A stretch of DNA of 33,724 bases from an uncultured Clostridia bacterium (GCA_944380765.1 CALWIO010000021.1:1-33724), one strand, 5' to 3'; shown: positions 1-7,848, counted from the first letter of the stretch. Numbers and translations: made by a program. The notes: a model not told the origin generated them from the sequence alone.

Positions 1-4
1 TTTT

Positions 5-613
5 ATGAAATTTTGTCAACAATGCGGTCAATCATTAAACGATGATGTTCAGTTTTGTACAGCTTGCGGCGCGCAGGTTGCATCTGCGCCGGCTCAGCCG
101 GCTTATTCGGCTTCGGTCAGCAACTCCGAGCAGCCTAATGCATACGCGCAGTCTAACACATACGCACAGCCTAACACATACGCACAGCCTAATGTAGTTT
201 ACACTTCTCAGCCCGTCGGTCAGCTTAAAACTAACAGGGGACTTATAAAACTTATACTTTTATCGCTCATTACACTCGGAATTTATTCCATTGTGTATTA
301 TTCTTCAATTTCTAACGATATAAATATAATAGCGTCAAGATATGACGGTAAAAAGACCATGCACTTTTGTTTGCTTTTCTTTATTGTATCTCCCATTACT
401 CTTGGAATTGGAGCAATAGTGTGGTATCATAAAATATCGGCAAGAATAGGCTCTGAGCTTGCAAGGAGAGGTATAAGTTACAGCTTCGGCGCCGGTAGTT
501 TCTGGCTCTGGAATGTACTTGGTTCTTTTATTTTGGTAGGACCTTTCATTTATATTCACAAGCTTTCAAAGGCGATGAATTTACTTGCTGAAAATTATAA
601 TGTTAGAGGCTAA
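5..613 (+). CDS. Zinc-ribbon DUF4234-type membrane protein
   Basis: The N-terminus is a zinc ribbon with cysteine pairs C4/C7 and C18/C21 (FCQQCG, FCTACG). A low-complexity Ala/Gln/Pro/Tyr linker with about three copies of a TYAQPN-like unit follows (residues 40-70). The C-terminal 130 residues are hydrophobic with several predicted membrane segments and resemble the DUF4234 domain (GIYSIVYY, then a WYHKIS segment). The expected role is a membrane protein with a cytoplasmic zinc-binding head; the function is unknown. The start lies four bases inside the window, so its ribosome site and promoter cannot be judged. It sits 12 bases before a second zinc-ribbon membrane protein, probably in one operon. 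The domain call rests on recognising the motif by eye. Confidence 0.8.
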   Translation: MKFCQQCGQSLNDDVQFCTACGAQVASAPAQPAYSASVSNSEQPNAYAQSNTYAQPNTYAQPNVVYTSQPVGQLKTNRGLIKLILLSLITLGIYSIVYYSSISNDINIIASRYDGKKTMHFCLLFFIVSPITLGIGAIVWYHKISARIGSELARRGISYSFGAGSFWLWNVLGSFILVGPFIYIHKLSKAMNLLAENYNVRG

Positions 614-625
614 GGAGGAATTACA

Positions 626-1477
626 ATGAAAATTTGTCCCCAATGTCAAAAAGAATATTCCGATGATACCGTGTTTTGTATGTCGTGCGGAGCGCAGCTC
701 GTTCAAGAGCAGGCGCAGCCGGTATCTGGTGGCTTTTGCAGCAGATGCGGAACACCGCTGGCGCCCGGAGTAGCGTTTTGCCCCGGATGCGGAAATCCGG
801 TGAACGGCGGCGTTAATCCATATACGGCGGCGCCCGCAAAACCGGCAAATGACACTTTCAGTAAAGCGGTAAACGGATTTTCAGATTTGATTAAAAAATA
901 TTTTAAATCTCCCGCTGATGCAGTCGATGAAATAATTGAATCAAAAAATATTGTAGCCGGAATTGCGGGAGCTGTGATATTTGCCGCCGCTACTTTGATA
1001 TTTTTCTTGTGCCTGTGCGGTAAACTCGCAATGATTACATATCCTGAGCCTGAAATGTTCTTTATAGGGATTGTAATGGCTTTCATTACAGCGGTAGCTT
1101 CGCTTGGAATACCGGCTTTGACAACATTTTTATCGGCAAAGCTTACAAAAAAGGATATTCCGGTTTTACCGGCGTTTTCAGCTGTATGGTTTAATTTTAT
1201 TCCGGTTGCTTTATTGCTCATAATTACAAGCGTAATGACCTTGATTTCGCTGAAACTCGGAATTTTCCTGTTGATTGTTACAATAACTGCAAAAGCGGTT
1301 ATTTCCGTAACAACGGTGAATAAAGTTGTCGGAACAATTTCCGAGAATATCGCAGCGTTTTGCGCTTCCATAGGCGCGGCGGCTGTTATAAAGGCAATAG
1401 TAATTTCTATTTTAGCGGCGATTGCGGCTGACGCAATAGAAGATTTGTTTTATAACCTTTTATGGTCAATGTGGTAA
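626..1477 (+). CDS. Double zinc-ribbon multi-pass membrane protein
   Basis: Two zinc ribbons open the protein: C4/C7 with C18/C21, and C38/C41 with C52/C55. A Pro/Ala-rich linker leads to about 200 hydrophobic residues that look like five or six membrane helices, similar in general layout to Yip1/DUF-type zinc-ribbon proteins of Firmicutes. I cannot assign a named membrane-domain family. The start is supported by a strong TAAGGAGG site directly after the upstream stop. With the preceding gene it forms a pair of zinc-ribbon membrane proteins ended by the strong terminator downstream. Function unknown. Confidence 0.8.
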   Translation: MKICPQCQKEYSDDTVFCMSCGAQLVQEQAQPVSGGFCSRCGTPLAPGVAFCPGCGNPVNGGVNPYTAAPAKPANDTFSKAVNGFSDLIKKYFKSPADAVDEIIESKNIVAGIAGAVIFAAATLIFFLCLCGKLAMITYPEPEMFFIGIVMAFITAVASLGIPALTTFLSAKLTKKDIPVLPAFSAVWFNFIPVALLLIITSVMTLISLKLGIFLLIVTITAKAVISVTTVNKVVGTISENIAAFCASIGAAAVIKAIVISILAAIAADAIEDLFYNLLWSMW

Positions 1478-1480
1478 AAC

Positions 1481-1513
1481 AAAAAGTCCTCCGGCTTGTC
1501 CGGAGGACTTTTT
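1481..1513. terminator. Bidirectional intrinsic terminator
   Basis: A 14-base perfect stem (1481-1494 with 1500-1513) has a 5-base loop. It is GC-rich in its inner part, and its outer A5/T5 arms give a U-tract on either strand. It lies between the convergent zinc-ribbon gene and gdhA and should end both. Confidence 0.93.
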
Positions 1514-1521
1514 GCGTTATA

Positions 1522-2874
1522 TCAGTAAATTCCCTGTTCCATCATGGCCTGAGCTACTTTTTCAAATCCTGCTATGTTTGCTCCGGCTACAAGGTCATAT
1601 CCGAGTCCGTATTTTTCGGCTGCCGCGACTGAGTTTTTATAGATATTTTTCATAGCCGCGTGCAGTTTTGCGTCAACTTCTTCCGCAGGCCAGCTCAGCC
1701 TTTGGCTGTTCTGGCTCATTTCAAGTCCCGAAACACACACGCCGCCGGCGTTGACAGCTTTTGACGGCGCAACCGTTATGTCCTTCTGAGCCATAAGGAA
1801 ATTAAGAGCGTCCTCGGTTGTGGGCATATTTGAAACCTCAATATAGTATTTCGTCTTGTTTGCGGCAATAGCCTTTGCGTCGTCCAAATCGACTTCGTTC
1901 TGAGTAGCGCAGGGGAGTATTACATCGCCTTTAACGCCCCACGGCTTTTCACCCGGATAAAACCGAGAGGTTGTAAATTTGTCGGAATAATCCTGCACCC
2001 TGTTGCGGCCTGAAGCGCGCATTTCAAGAAGATAGCTTATTTTTTCATCGGTGTTTATGCCGTCTTTGTCATAAACATAGCCGTCTGGGCCGCTTATTGT
2101 GACAGCTTTACCGCCGAGTTCGGTGATTTTTTTGATAGCGCCCCAGGCAACATTACCGAAACCTGAAACGATGAATGTTTTGCCCGAAATATCGTCGTTG
2201 TTGTGGGCAAAAACTTCATTGGCGTAATAAATCGCGCCGTAGCCGGTAGCCTCAGGACGGATAAGCGAACCGCCGTAAGTAAGACCTTTTCCGGTGATTA
2301 CACCGTTTTCAAAGGCGTCTGATATTCTCTTGTACTGACCGAACAAAAAGCCTATCTCACGCGAGCCTACGCCGATATCTCCCGCGGGTACATCGACATT
2401 AGGGCCTATGTGCCTGTAAAGCTCAGTCATAAATGCCTGACAGAAGCGCATAACCTCGCCCTTGCTCTTGCCTGTCGGGTCAAAATCCGAACCGCCCTTT
2501 GCTCCGCCCATAGGCAGACCGGTAAGAGAATTTTTAAAGGTCTGTTCAAAACCGAGGAAATACATAATACTTGAATTAACGCTCGGGTGAAAGCGCAGAC
2601 CGCCCTTGTACGGACCGATTGCCGAGTTGAACTGAACCCGGTAACCTCGGTTTATCCTTGTTTTGCCGGCGTCATCTACCCACGCTATCCTGAAAGTTAT
2701 AAGCCTGTCCGGTTCAGCCATTCTTGTCAAAAGGTCGTCCTCAACATATTCGGGGTGAGCTTCAATTACCCGTTCCAGCGAGCGGAAAACCTCTTTAACG
2801 CATTGAATGTACTCAGGCTTCGCGTTGTCGCGGCGTTTGACCGTTTCAATTACGCTTTCAATATATTCGTTCAT
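1522..2874 (-). CDS. gdhA: Glutamate dehydrogenase, hexameric NADP-type
   Basis: This enzyme interconverts 2-oxoglutarate plus ammonium and glutamate in the cytoplasm, normally for ammonium assimilation. The 450-residue length is standard for the bacterial hexameric family. The catalytic set is visible: K90 (IGPYKGGLRFHPS), K114, K126 in GGAKGGSDFDP and D166 in PAGDIGVG, matching the spacing of the Clostridium symbiosum enzyme offset by one. The nucleotide-binding glycine motif is SGFGNVAWG. Cofactor choice (NADP rather than NAD) is inferred from overall similarity. The start has a GGGGAGG site. It is a single-gene transcript with its own promoter and an 85-base structured leader, and it ends at the bidirectional terminator. 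Confidence 0.97.
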   Translation of the reverse strand: MNEYIESVIETVKRRDNAKPEYIQCVKEVFRSLERVIEAHPEYVEDDLLTRMAEPDRLITFRIAWVDDAGKTRINRGYRVQFNSAIGPYKGGLRFHPSVNSSIMYFLGFEQTFKNSLTGLPMGGAKGGSDFDPTGKSKGEVMRFCQAFMTELYRHIGPNVDVPAGDIGVGSREIGFLFGQYKRISDAFENGVITGKGLTYGGSLIRPEATGYGAIYYANEVFAHNNDDISGKTFIVSGFGNVAWGAIKKITELGGKAVTISGPDGYVYDKDGINTDEKISYLLEMRASGRNRVQDYSDKFTTSRFYPGEKPWGVKGDVILPCATQNEVDLDDAKAIAANKTKYYIEVSNMPTTEDALNFLMAQKDITVAPSKAVNAGGVCVSGLEMSQNSQRLSWPAEEVDAKLHAAMKNIYKNSVAAAEKYGLGYDLVAGANIAGFEKVAQAMMEQGIY

Positions 2875-2890
2875 ATTTTTTCCTCCCCGT

Positions 2891-2938
2891 AACGCCGTTC
2901 GGCGTTTGTTTTATATAATGCGCCCGTATCACCGGCGC
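2891..2938 (-). promoter_or_regulatory. Two hairpins in the gdhA 5' leader
   Basis: Read on the minus strand, the leader between promoter and start holds a 5-bp GC stem (2934-2938 with 2920-2924) and then a perfect 6-bp stem with a GAAC loop (2901-2906 with 2891-2896), ending a few bases before the ribosome site. The 5' arm of the first hairpin (CGCCG) could alternatively pair with the 3' arm of the second (CGGCG). A regulatory role is possible but unproven. Confidence 0.4.
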
Positions 2939-2965
2939 TTTTATGCTTCCCGTACCTTTGTATTT

Positions 2966-2994
2966 ATAATAACACCCTGTTTTTTCATTTTCAA
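2966..2994 (-). promoter_or_regulatory. Promoter for gdhA
   Basis: On the minus strand, TTGAAA (2989-2994) is separated by exactly 17 bases from TATTAT (2966-2971), a good vegetative sigma-factor match. The predicted RNA start is about 85 bases before the gdhA start codon. Confidence 0.7.
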
Positions 2995-2997
2995 CAG

Positions 2998-3021
2998 AAA
3001 GGTGAATATAAATTCACTTTT
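2998..3021. promoter_or_regulatory. Inverted repeat just upstream of the gdhA -35
   Basis: GTGAAT-ataa-ATTCAC is a perfect 6-bp dyad (3002-3007 / 3012-3017). It extends to 10 bp per arm with one mismatch. It abuts the gdhA -35 element, where an activator or repressor dyad would be expected. The half-site spacing does not match the Rex or CRP consensus. Confidence 0.4.
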
Positions 3022-3164
3022 TGTATAAATGTATAATTTGAAACGCATATATTTGGTGGAATTTACTAAATATCTTTAAAATAAATCCGTATTTTTATAA
3101 ATAAGATGAAAAATTATGCGGAATAAAAATGGATTTTGACTGATAATATAATTTTTCGCGGTGG

Positions 3165-3193
3165 TTTACAACGCTTTTTTACTGTGTTATAAT
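3165..3193 (+). promoter_or_regulatory. Promoter for tsaE-tsaB-rpiB
   Basis: TTTACA (3165-3170), a 17-base spacer and a perfect TATAAT (3188-3193). The expected RNA start is about 33 bases before the tsaE start codon. Confidence 0.75.
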
Positions 3194-3232
3194 TTATGGG
3201 TAAATGATTGAAAGACGGTAAATCGGAGCAAT

Positions 3233-3661
3233 ATGCAGAAGTTTGTTACTAACAGTGAAAAAGAAACAACCGAATTAGGCAGAAAACTTGCCGGAAAGCT
3301 CACGGGCGGAACAGTTGTGGCTTTTTTCGGCGGACTCGGTATGGGCAAAACCGCTTTTACACGGGGTATGGCTCAGGTGCTCTGCGTCAAAGAAGATGTG
3401 AGCAGTCCGACTTTTGCCATTGTAAACGATTACGGCGGAAATCCTCCGCTGTATCATTTTGATATGTACCGGGTTGAAAGCTGGGACGACTTGTATTCCA
3501 GCGGATTTTTTGATTATTACGAAAACGGAGGAATACTTGCGGTCGAGTGGAGCGAAAATATTGAGAACGCTCTGCCGGAAAATACCGTAAGGGTTACTTT
3601 TGAACGCGGTGAAAACGATAATCAGCGCGTTATTACAATAGAGGGGGGAGAAGAAATTTGA
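3233..3661 (+). CDS. tsaE: tRNA t6A synthesis ATPase TsaE
   Basis: TsaE is the small P-loop ATPase that works with TsaB and TsaD to make N6-threonylcarbamoyladenosine at position 37 of ANN-decoding tRNAs. The Walker A motif GLGMGKT is at residues 34-40. The family segment SSPTFAIVNDY and the VEWSE motif near residues 103-107 are both present. The 142-residue length is normal. The start follows a GGAG site at suitable spacing. It overlaps tsaB by four bases, which indicates translational coupling. tsaD is not in the window. Confidence 0.95.
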   Translation: MQKFVTNSEKETTELGRKLAGKLTGGTVVAFFGGLGMGKTAFTRGMAQVLCVKEDVSSPTFAIVNDYGGNPPLYHFDMYRVESWDDLYSSGFFDYYENGGILAVEWSENIENALPENTVRVTFERGENDNQRVITIEGGEEI

Positions 3662-4353
3662 AAATACTCAGCGTGGATTCTTCATCTCTCACAGCGTCAG
3701 CGGCAGTCACCGAAAACGGAAAAGTTCTCTCGGAGGGCTTTATAAACAACGGGCTTACCCATTCGCAGACGCTTATGCCTCTTGTTGAAGAGGTGTTGAG
3801 TAATTCCGGTATTAAAGCAGAGGAAATCGACGCCTTTGCCGTAACGCACGGGCCGGGCTCATTTACGGGCGTGCGCATAGGAATAGCGGCGGTAAAGGGT
3901 ATGGCTGACGCGCTTTCAAAACCCTGTGTGGCGGTTTCTTCGCTTGAAGCGGCGGCTCAGCCTTTTTACAGCGGAGATAAATTGGTCTGCTCGGTTATGG
4001 ACGCGCGCTGCGGTCAGGTATATACAGCCTGTTTTTCAGGCGGAAAACGCCTTTCTGAGGATATAGCCGTTTCGTCAGCCGAGCTTTGCGCCCGGCTTTG
4101 TTCTCAGCCGCGCGAAGTGCTGCTTACCGGTGACGGAGCGGAAAAATGCTTTGAAGAATTTAAGGACAAGCTTAAATCAGTCGCCGCGGCAGAGGGCGAC
4201 AGCAAATATATTCACGCCTCTTCGGTGGGATTTATCGCCGGGGAAAAGCTCAAAAAGGGAGAGATAACCGATTCCGGCGAACTCGTGCCCTTTTATTTAA
4301 GACTGCCGCAGGCTGAAAGAGAATTGAAAAAGAAAAAGGAGAATTTAAAATGA
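3658..4353 (+). CDS. tsaB: tRNA t6A synthesis protein TsaB
   Basis: TsaB is the inactive ASKHA-fold partner of TsaD in the t6A-forming complex. The opening ILSVDSSS and the hallmark HGPGSFTGVRIG (about residues 62-73) identify the family. The length of 231 residues is normal. The start is TTG, chosen because it overlaps the tsaE stop (TTGA) and is preceded by the purine-rich GGGGGGAG. The downstream neighbour is rpiB rather than the rimI/tsaD often found next to tsaB in Firmicutes. Confidence 0.94.
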   Translation: MKILSVDSSSLTASAAVTENGKVLSEGFINNGLTHSQTLMPLVEEVLSNSGIKAEEIDAFAVTHGPGSFTGVRIGIAAVKGMADALSKPCVAVSSLEAAAQPFYSGDKLVCSVMDARCGQVYTACFSGGKRLSEDIAVSSAELCARLCSQPREVLLTGDGAEKCFEEFKDKLKSVAAAEGDSKYIHASSVGFIAGEKLKKGEITDSGELVPFYLRLPQAERELKKKKENLK

Positions 4354-4787
4354 TAGCTTTGGGAGCCGACCACGGCGGATTTGAACTTAAAGAGGCAATT
4401 AAAAAACATCTTGAAGAAAACGGCGTTGATTATGTGGACTGCGGAACATATTCTTCCGAGTCGGTTGACTATGCCCCAATAGCGGCAAAAACCTGCGAAA
4501 AGGTAACCTCCGGCGAATGTGAAAAAGCAATACTCTGCTGCGGCACGGGTATAGGCATATCTATGGCGGCTAACAAAATAAAAGGAATACGCGCGGCCTG
4601 CTGTTCCGACTATTTCAGCGCGAAAATGACAAGGCTTCACAATGACGCGAACGCCCTTTGTATGGGCGGCAGAGTTGTTGGAGCGGGACTTGCTTTCGAG
4701 CTTGTAGATGTGTTTTTGAATACCGGCTTTGAGGGCGGCAGACATCAGCGCAGAATCGACCAGATTGCAGAACTGGAAAATTTATAA
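4350..4787 (+). CDS. rpiB: Ribose 5-phosphate isomerase B
   Basis: RpiB interconverts ribose 5-phosphate and ribulose 5-phosphate in the non-oxidative pentose phosphate pathway. The N-terminal GADHGGFELK, the catalytic-cysteine segment CCGTGIGISMAANK (cysteine near residue 64) and the RLHNDANALCMGGR segment mark the RpiB/LacA family, with length 145 as usual. The start overlaps the tsaB stop (ATGA). Its product feeds PRPP synthesis, which the next gene upp consumes. Split transketolase genes of the same pathway lie about 18 kb downstream. Confidence 0.95.
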   Translation: MIALGADHGGFELKEAIKKHLEENGVDYVDCGTYSSESVDYAPIAAKTCEKVTSGECEKAILCCGTGIGISMAANKIKGIRAACCSDYFSAKMTRLHNDANALCMGGRVVGAGLAFELVDVFLNTGFEGGRHQRRIDQIAELENL

Positions 4788-4793
4788 AATATC

Positions 4794-4822
4794 TTGTCAA
4801 TGCGCCCCGATTGGTGTATAAT
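4794..4822 (+). promoter_or_regulatory. Promoter for upp
   Basis: TTGTCA (4794-4799), a 17-base spacer and TATAAT (4817-4822), about 40 bases before the start codon. No pyrimidine-attenuator hairpin is visible in the short leader. Confidence 0.8.
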
Positions 4823-4861
4823 CATTAAGAAAAAATACTGTTTGATACGGAGGAAACGAAA

Positions 4862-5491
4862 ATGGCAAATGTAACAATTACCAATCACCCGCTTATTCAG
4901 CACAAACTCACACTTTTAAGGGATAAAAACACAGGCTCAAAGGAATTCCGCGCTCTGGTTTCCGAAATAGCAACGCTTATGTGCTATGAGGCGACCCGTG
5001 ACCTTCCGCTTACCGAGGTTGAGGTTGAAACTCCTGTCGCCATGGCAAAAACAAAGGTGATTTCAGGCAAAACTCTTGCATTTGTCCCCATTTTAAGAGC
5101 CGGTACAGGAATGCTTGACGGAGTTCTTTCGCTGGTGCCCTCCGCTAAGGTCGGTCATATCGGCATGTACCGCGACCCGGAAACGGCTTTGCCCGTTCCC
5201 TATTACTGCAAACTTCCGTCTGACATTTCCCAGCGTGAGGTTATCGTGCTTGACCCGATGCTCGCAACAGGCGGCTCGGCTATCGACGCCATTGACCAGA
5301 TTAAACAGTATAAACCAAAGTCAATAAAATTTATGGGCATTATTGCCGCTCCCGAAGGACTTAAAGCCCTTACCGAGGCGCACCCCGATGTGGATATTTA
5401 CTGTGCCGCGCTTGATGAGAAACTCAATGAGCACAAGTACATAGTACCCGGACTCGGCGACGCGGGCGACAGAATATTCGGCACCAAATAA
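4862..5491 (+). CDS. upp: Uracil phosphoribosyltransferase
   Basis: Upp salvages uracil with PRPP to give UMP. The PRPP-binding loop [18 protein letters not shown] and the [10 protein letters not shown] segment are both clear. The C-terminal [14 protein letters not shown] is the family's uracil-binding end. The 209-residue length is exact for the family. It has a GGAGG ribosome site, its own promoter and a following hairpin terminator, so it is probably a single-gene transcript. Confidence 0.97.
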   Translation: MANVTITNHPLIQHKLTLLRDKNTGSKEFRALVSEIATLMCYEATRDLPLTEVEVETPVAMAKTKVISGKTLAFVPILRAGTGMLDGVLSLVPSAKVGHIGMYRDPETALPVPYYCKLPSDISQREVIVLDPMLATGGSAIDAIDQIKQYKPKSIKFMGIIAAPEGLKALTEAHPDVDIYCAALDEKLNEHKYIVPGLGDAGDRIFGTK

Positions 5492-5506
5492 CTTCCGTAA
5501 TAATAT

Positions 5507-5556
5507 AAACCCGGCAGGTATCGAAACACATTTTGGTTTCACACTGCCGGGTTTTT
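5507..5556 (+). terminator. Intrinsic terminator after upp
   Basis: An 11-bp outer stem (5507-5517 with 5544-5554) is GC-rich and followed by T5. An inner GAAAC/GTTTC helix gives a two-part hairpin. On the opposite strand the U-tract is weaker, so it may only partly end the convergent glycosylase transcript. Confidence 0.88.
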
Positions 5557-5571
5557 GCTGTATGCGGAACT

Positions 5572-6048
5572 TTAAATATTTACGGCGCGCCACTTCTCTA
5601 TCAGCCTTTCAAGGCTGTAAGCAGCGTTAGCCGGACTTGTTGACGGCAGGCAGTATGCCGGAATGCCCGTTTTGGGCTCAATGTATTTGCGGTACATTTC
5701 AAAGGCTTTTTTGCCGTTGGTAAAAATCCGCTCTATCGGAGCCGAGTTCAGAATTTTGCTTATATCGTTAGGCTCGGCGCCGGTTATGCTGCTGTCTGCG
5801 GAACCCTTTATCTCACAGCGGGCAAGGGTGTCCCAGACGGCGATTTTTTCTTTGAGCAGAAAGTATTTCTTTTCCTCAACCGTTTTCGGAACAGGAGCGT
5901 TTCTGACAGCCGCCGTAACAAGCCAGAAGCGGTTTTGCGGGTGTCCGTAGAAAAAGCCGATCTCTCTTGACCTGACCGAGGGAAAACTGCCGAGAATAAG
6001 TATTCTCGAATGTTCGTCAAAAACAGGCTCAATGTTGTGAAAAACCAT
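5572..6048 (-). CDS. Family-6 DNA-deoxyinosine (hypoxanthine) glycosylase
   Basis: The protein belongs to the uracil-DNA glycosylase superfamily, in the branch that removes hypoxanthine (deaminated adenine) from DNA. The first motif GSFPS is at residues 20-24 and is followed by the YGHPQNRFW segment. The second motif LPSTSPAN (134-141) takes the place of the HPSP motif of other families. The 158-residue length fits. It is translationally coupled to the upstream oxidoreductase: its ATG shares one base with that gene's TAA stop (TAATG). The function is inferred from the motifs; G/T- or G/U-mismatch activity cannot be excluded. Confidence 0.87.
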   Translation of the reverse strand: MVFHNIEPVFDEHSRILILGSFPSVRSREIGFFYGHPQNRFWLVTAAVRNAPVPKTVEEKKYFLLKEKIAVWDTLARCEIKGSADSSITGAEPNDISKILNSAPIERIFTNGKKAFEMYRKYIEPKTGIPAYCLPSTSPANAAYSLERLIEKWRAVNI

Positions 6049-7346
6049 TAAAACTCAACCTTTTGAACCGCACCGTTGCTCTCTCTTGAACGGTCGGCGA
6101 GATAAACGCAAAGGTGACCTGCCACCGAGTCGAAAATCGAGGTGCAGGCAAGACTCGGCTTTTCTCCTCTGACAAAGGAGATAAAGTCGGCGGCAAGCCT
6201 TTCGTCACCGCCTCCGTGACCGCCGTACGCGCCTACCATATCGCCGGTAACATTAAGGTCTACTTCTTCAAGCTCTCTCTCGTCGGTCTTTGTGGGGTGA
6301 ATTTTGGAAACAAAGAATTTTGACTCCTCAAAGTTTCCGTAAATTTCGCCCTTTGTTCCCACAATATGTATTCTGCGCAGGGGAGTAGAGGAGCCGCCTA
6401 CCATGTTGTGAGTGCCGGTAGCTCCGCTTGCGAAGTTTATAAGCACCGACTGATGGTCAACCACATTGTTGTCGCATTTGTAAATACATTTTCCGTAGGG
6501 GCTGTCGCCTTTGAGCAGATTTATTTTATCCTCAATGGTAGGATTTTCAATATCTTCCAGTTTGTCCCATACATAAAACGCCCAGCGCTCCGGTTGGTCT
6601 ATGTAAAGCCGCTTTGCCGAATAGCGGCAGGTGTCAACCAGCGGACAGTCAACAAGACATCTCTCGCCGGCGTTTTCGGGCGCGTTTTCAGGCTTGAACT
6701 GATATTTACCGCCGAAGCTCGAAATTGAAACAGGCTTTGTTTCGCTCATCATCCACATCATTATATCAATATCATGACAGCATTTTGCCAGCAGCATTGA
6801 GGTGTGGCATTGGTCGCTGTTTGCCCATTTGCCCCTTACATAGGAGGTGGACAGATGATGATAGCTTACATGTTCAAGGGTCTGAATGTTGATAATATCG
6901 CCGATTTCCCCGTTTACAACTCTTTCTTTTATGGAATAGTAGAAGGGCGTGTATCTCAGTACATGGCAAATCATAACCTTGCTGTTGTTCTCTCTTGCGC
7001 ATTCCACAAGCTCGCGCATTTCCTTTTCATTGACCGCGAAGGGCTTTTCAAGCAGCATATCATAGCCGGCTTTTAAAAGGGGAACGGAGGTTTCAAGGTG
7101 CTGATGGTCCATTGTGCCGTTGATTACCGCGTCCGCTATTTTGCCTTTTTTGGCAAGCTCGTCGGCGTTTTCAAAACAGTTTTCAGCCGGAAAACCGAAT
7201 TTTTCCATAACGGCTTTTCTTCTCACGGGGTTAGGGTCGGCAACTCCCACAATTTTAAGCTTATCAGGGTCTGTAACCGCAAGATTAGCGTAAATCATGG
7301 CGCGGTGACCTGCGCCTACAATAACCGCTGTAACCGGATTTGACAT
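6048..7346 (-). CDS. Gfo/Idh/MocA family oxidoreductase
   Basis: This is an NAD(P)-dependent sugar or cyclitol dehydrogenase-like enzyme. The Rossmann motif VGAGHRA lies at the N-terminus, EKPFAVNEKE carries the family's catalytic lysine, and AKCCHDIDIMMWM carries its conserved histidine. The central insertion contains several cysteines (GERCLVDCPLVDTC) typical of a Clostridia/Bacteroidota subgroup of unknown substrate. I chose the second ATG (432 residues) over one nine bases upstream because GAGATGAT, a 7/8 match to the extended ribosome site, is correctly spaced only for the second. It overlaps the DNA glycosylase gene by one base. Substrate unknown. Confidence 0.9.
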   Translation of the reverse strand: MSNPVTAVIVGAGHRAMIYANLAVTDPDKLKIVGVADPNPVRRKAVMEKFGFPAENCFENADELAKKGKIADAVINGTMDHQHLETSVPLLKAGYDMLLEKPFAVNEKEMRELVECARENNSKVMICHVLRYTPFYYSIKERVVNGEIGDIINIQTLEHVSYHHLSTSYVRGKWANSDQCHTSMLLAKCCHDIDIMMWMMSETKPVSISSFGGKYQFKPENAPENAGERCLVDCPLVDTCRYSAKRLYIDQPERWAFYVWDKLEDIENPTIEDKINLLKGDSPYGKCIYKCDNNVVDHQSVLINFASGATGTHNMVGGSSTPLRRIHIVGTKGEIYGNFEESKFFVSKIHPTKTDERELEEVDLNVTGDMVGAYGGHGGGDERLAADFISFVRGEKPSLACTSIFDSVAGHLCVYLADRSRESNGAVQKVEF

Positions 7347-7380
7347 AAATATCATCTCGCTTTAAAATTTTTTCGCTTAA

Positions 7381-7409
7381 ATTATATACCTATTCTGCCG
7401 AAAAAGAAA
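7381..7409 (-). promoter_or_regulatory. Weak promoter candidate for the oxidoreductase-glycosylase pair
   Basis: A perfect minus-strand TATAAT (7381-7386) lies just upstream of the gene. The -35 region at 17-base spacing reads TTTCTT, which is poor. A promoter is needed here because a terminator separates this pair from the SCP2 gene. Confidence 0.4.
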
Positions 7410-7410
7410 G

Positions 7411-7448
7411 ATAAAATAAAAAAAGAATACCCGAAAAAACGGGTATTC
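7411..7448 (-). terminator. Intrinsic terminator after the SCP2-domain gene
   Basis: On the minus strand a 9-bp stem (7440-7448 with 7425-7433) around a T6 loop is followed by a long T-rich run. The plus strand has no useful U-tract. Confidence 0.85.
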
Positions 7449-7465
7449 CAAAAAAATTACATTTT

Positions 7466-7789
7466 TTATTTTGCAAGGCTGATAACCGCAAGAACAGCGC
7501 CTGCGTCGCCGTCAACCGCAACCTTGCCCTTTGTGAAAGCCTCAACGGGGTCAAGCTTACCGTCAAGGATTTTGAGAAGGTTTGTGGGGTTAACAGTAAC
7601 AAGAGCGTTTCTGTCGTGGTAGTCATAAGGCTCAACATTAACCGCGTGGTCTTTTACTTCAATGTAAAAAACGCCGTTTACATTTTTGCCTTCAAGATTT
7701 ATCTGCAAAGCTACTACGCCGTCGATTGACGATGCGTCGGCATTTGCAAATTTTTCTTTAACCTTTGCTACAATTTGCTCGTATGTCAT
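7466..7789 (-). CDS. SCP2 sterol-binding-domain protein
   Basis: The 107-residue protein consists of a single SCP2-like fold: an N-terminal helix, a beta-rich centre and the closing segment LLKILDGKLDPVEAFTKGKV followed by DGD, typical of the family. SCP2 domains bind lipids or other hydrophobic molecules; the ligand in Clostridia is unknown. I chose this start over an in-frame ATG 42 bases upstream because GGAGTGAT sits four bases before it and the longer form would begin at the predicted RNA start. It is a single-gene unit with its own promoter and terminator. Confidence 0.85.
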   Translation of the reverse strand: MTYEQIVAKVKEKFANADASSIDGVVALQINLEGKNVNGVFYIEVKDHAVNVEPYDYHDRNALVTVNPTNLLKILDGKLDPVEAFTKGKVAVDGDAGAVLAVISLAK

Positions 7790-7819
7790 CGTAATCACTC
7801 CATTTTTAATGTTTTTTAA

Positions 7820-7848
7820 ATAGTAGCACAAACCTTAAAACAATGCAA
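7820..7848 (-). promoter_or_regulatory. Promoter for the SCP2-domain gene
   Basis: On the minus strand, TTGCAT (7843-7848), a 17-base spacer and TACTAT (7820-7825). Confidence 0.6.

Larger units (their letters stand above)
2875..3232. other. Divergent AT-rich intergenic region
   Basis: This 358-base gap holds the gdhA leader and promoter on the minus strand and the tsaE promoter on the plus strand, plus the dyad beside the gdhA promoter. Between about 3025 and 3130 it is plain AT-rich sequence in which I see no gene, RNA or repeat. Confidence 0.7.

Noticed and set aside
703..1371. 222-residue open frame antisense to the second zinc-ribbon gene
   Set aside because: It lies wholly opposite a gene with clear zinc ribbons and a strong ribosome site; its sequence is low-complexity Ala/Ile/Thr and no family is recognisable.
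3002..3017. Rex or CRP operator at the gdhA dyad
   Set aside because: GTGAA and TTCAC are six bases apart, not the four expected for Rex, and the TGTGA-N6-TCACA spacing of CRP is not met.
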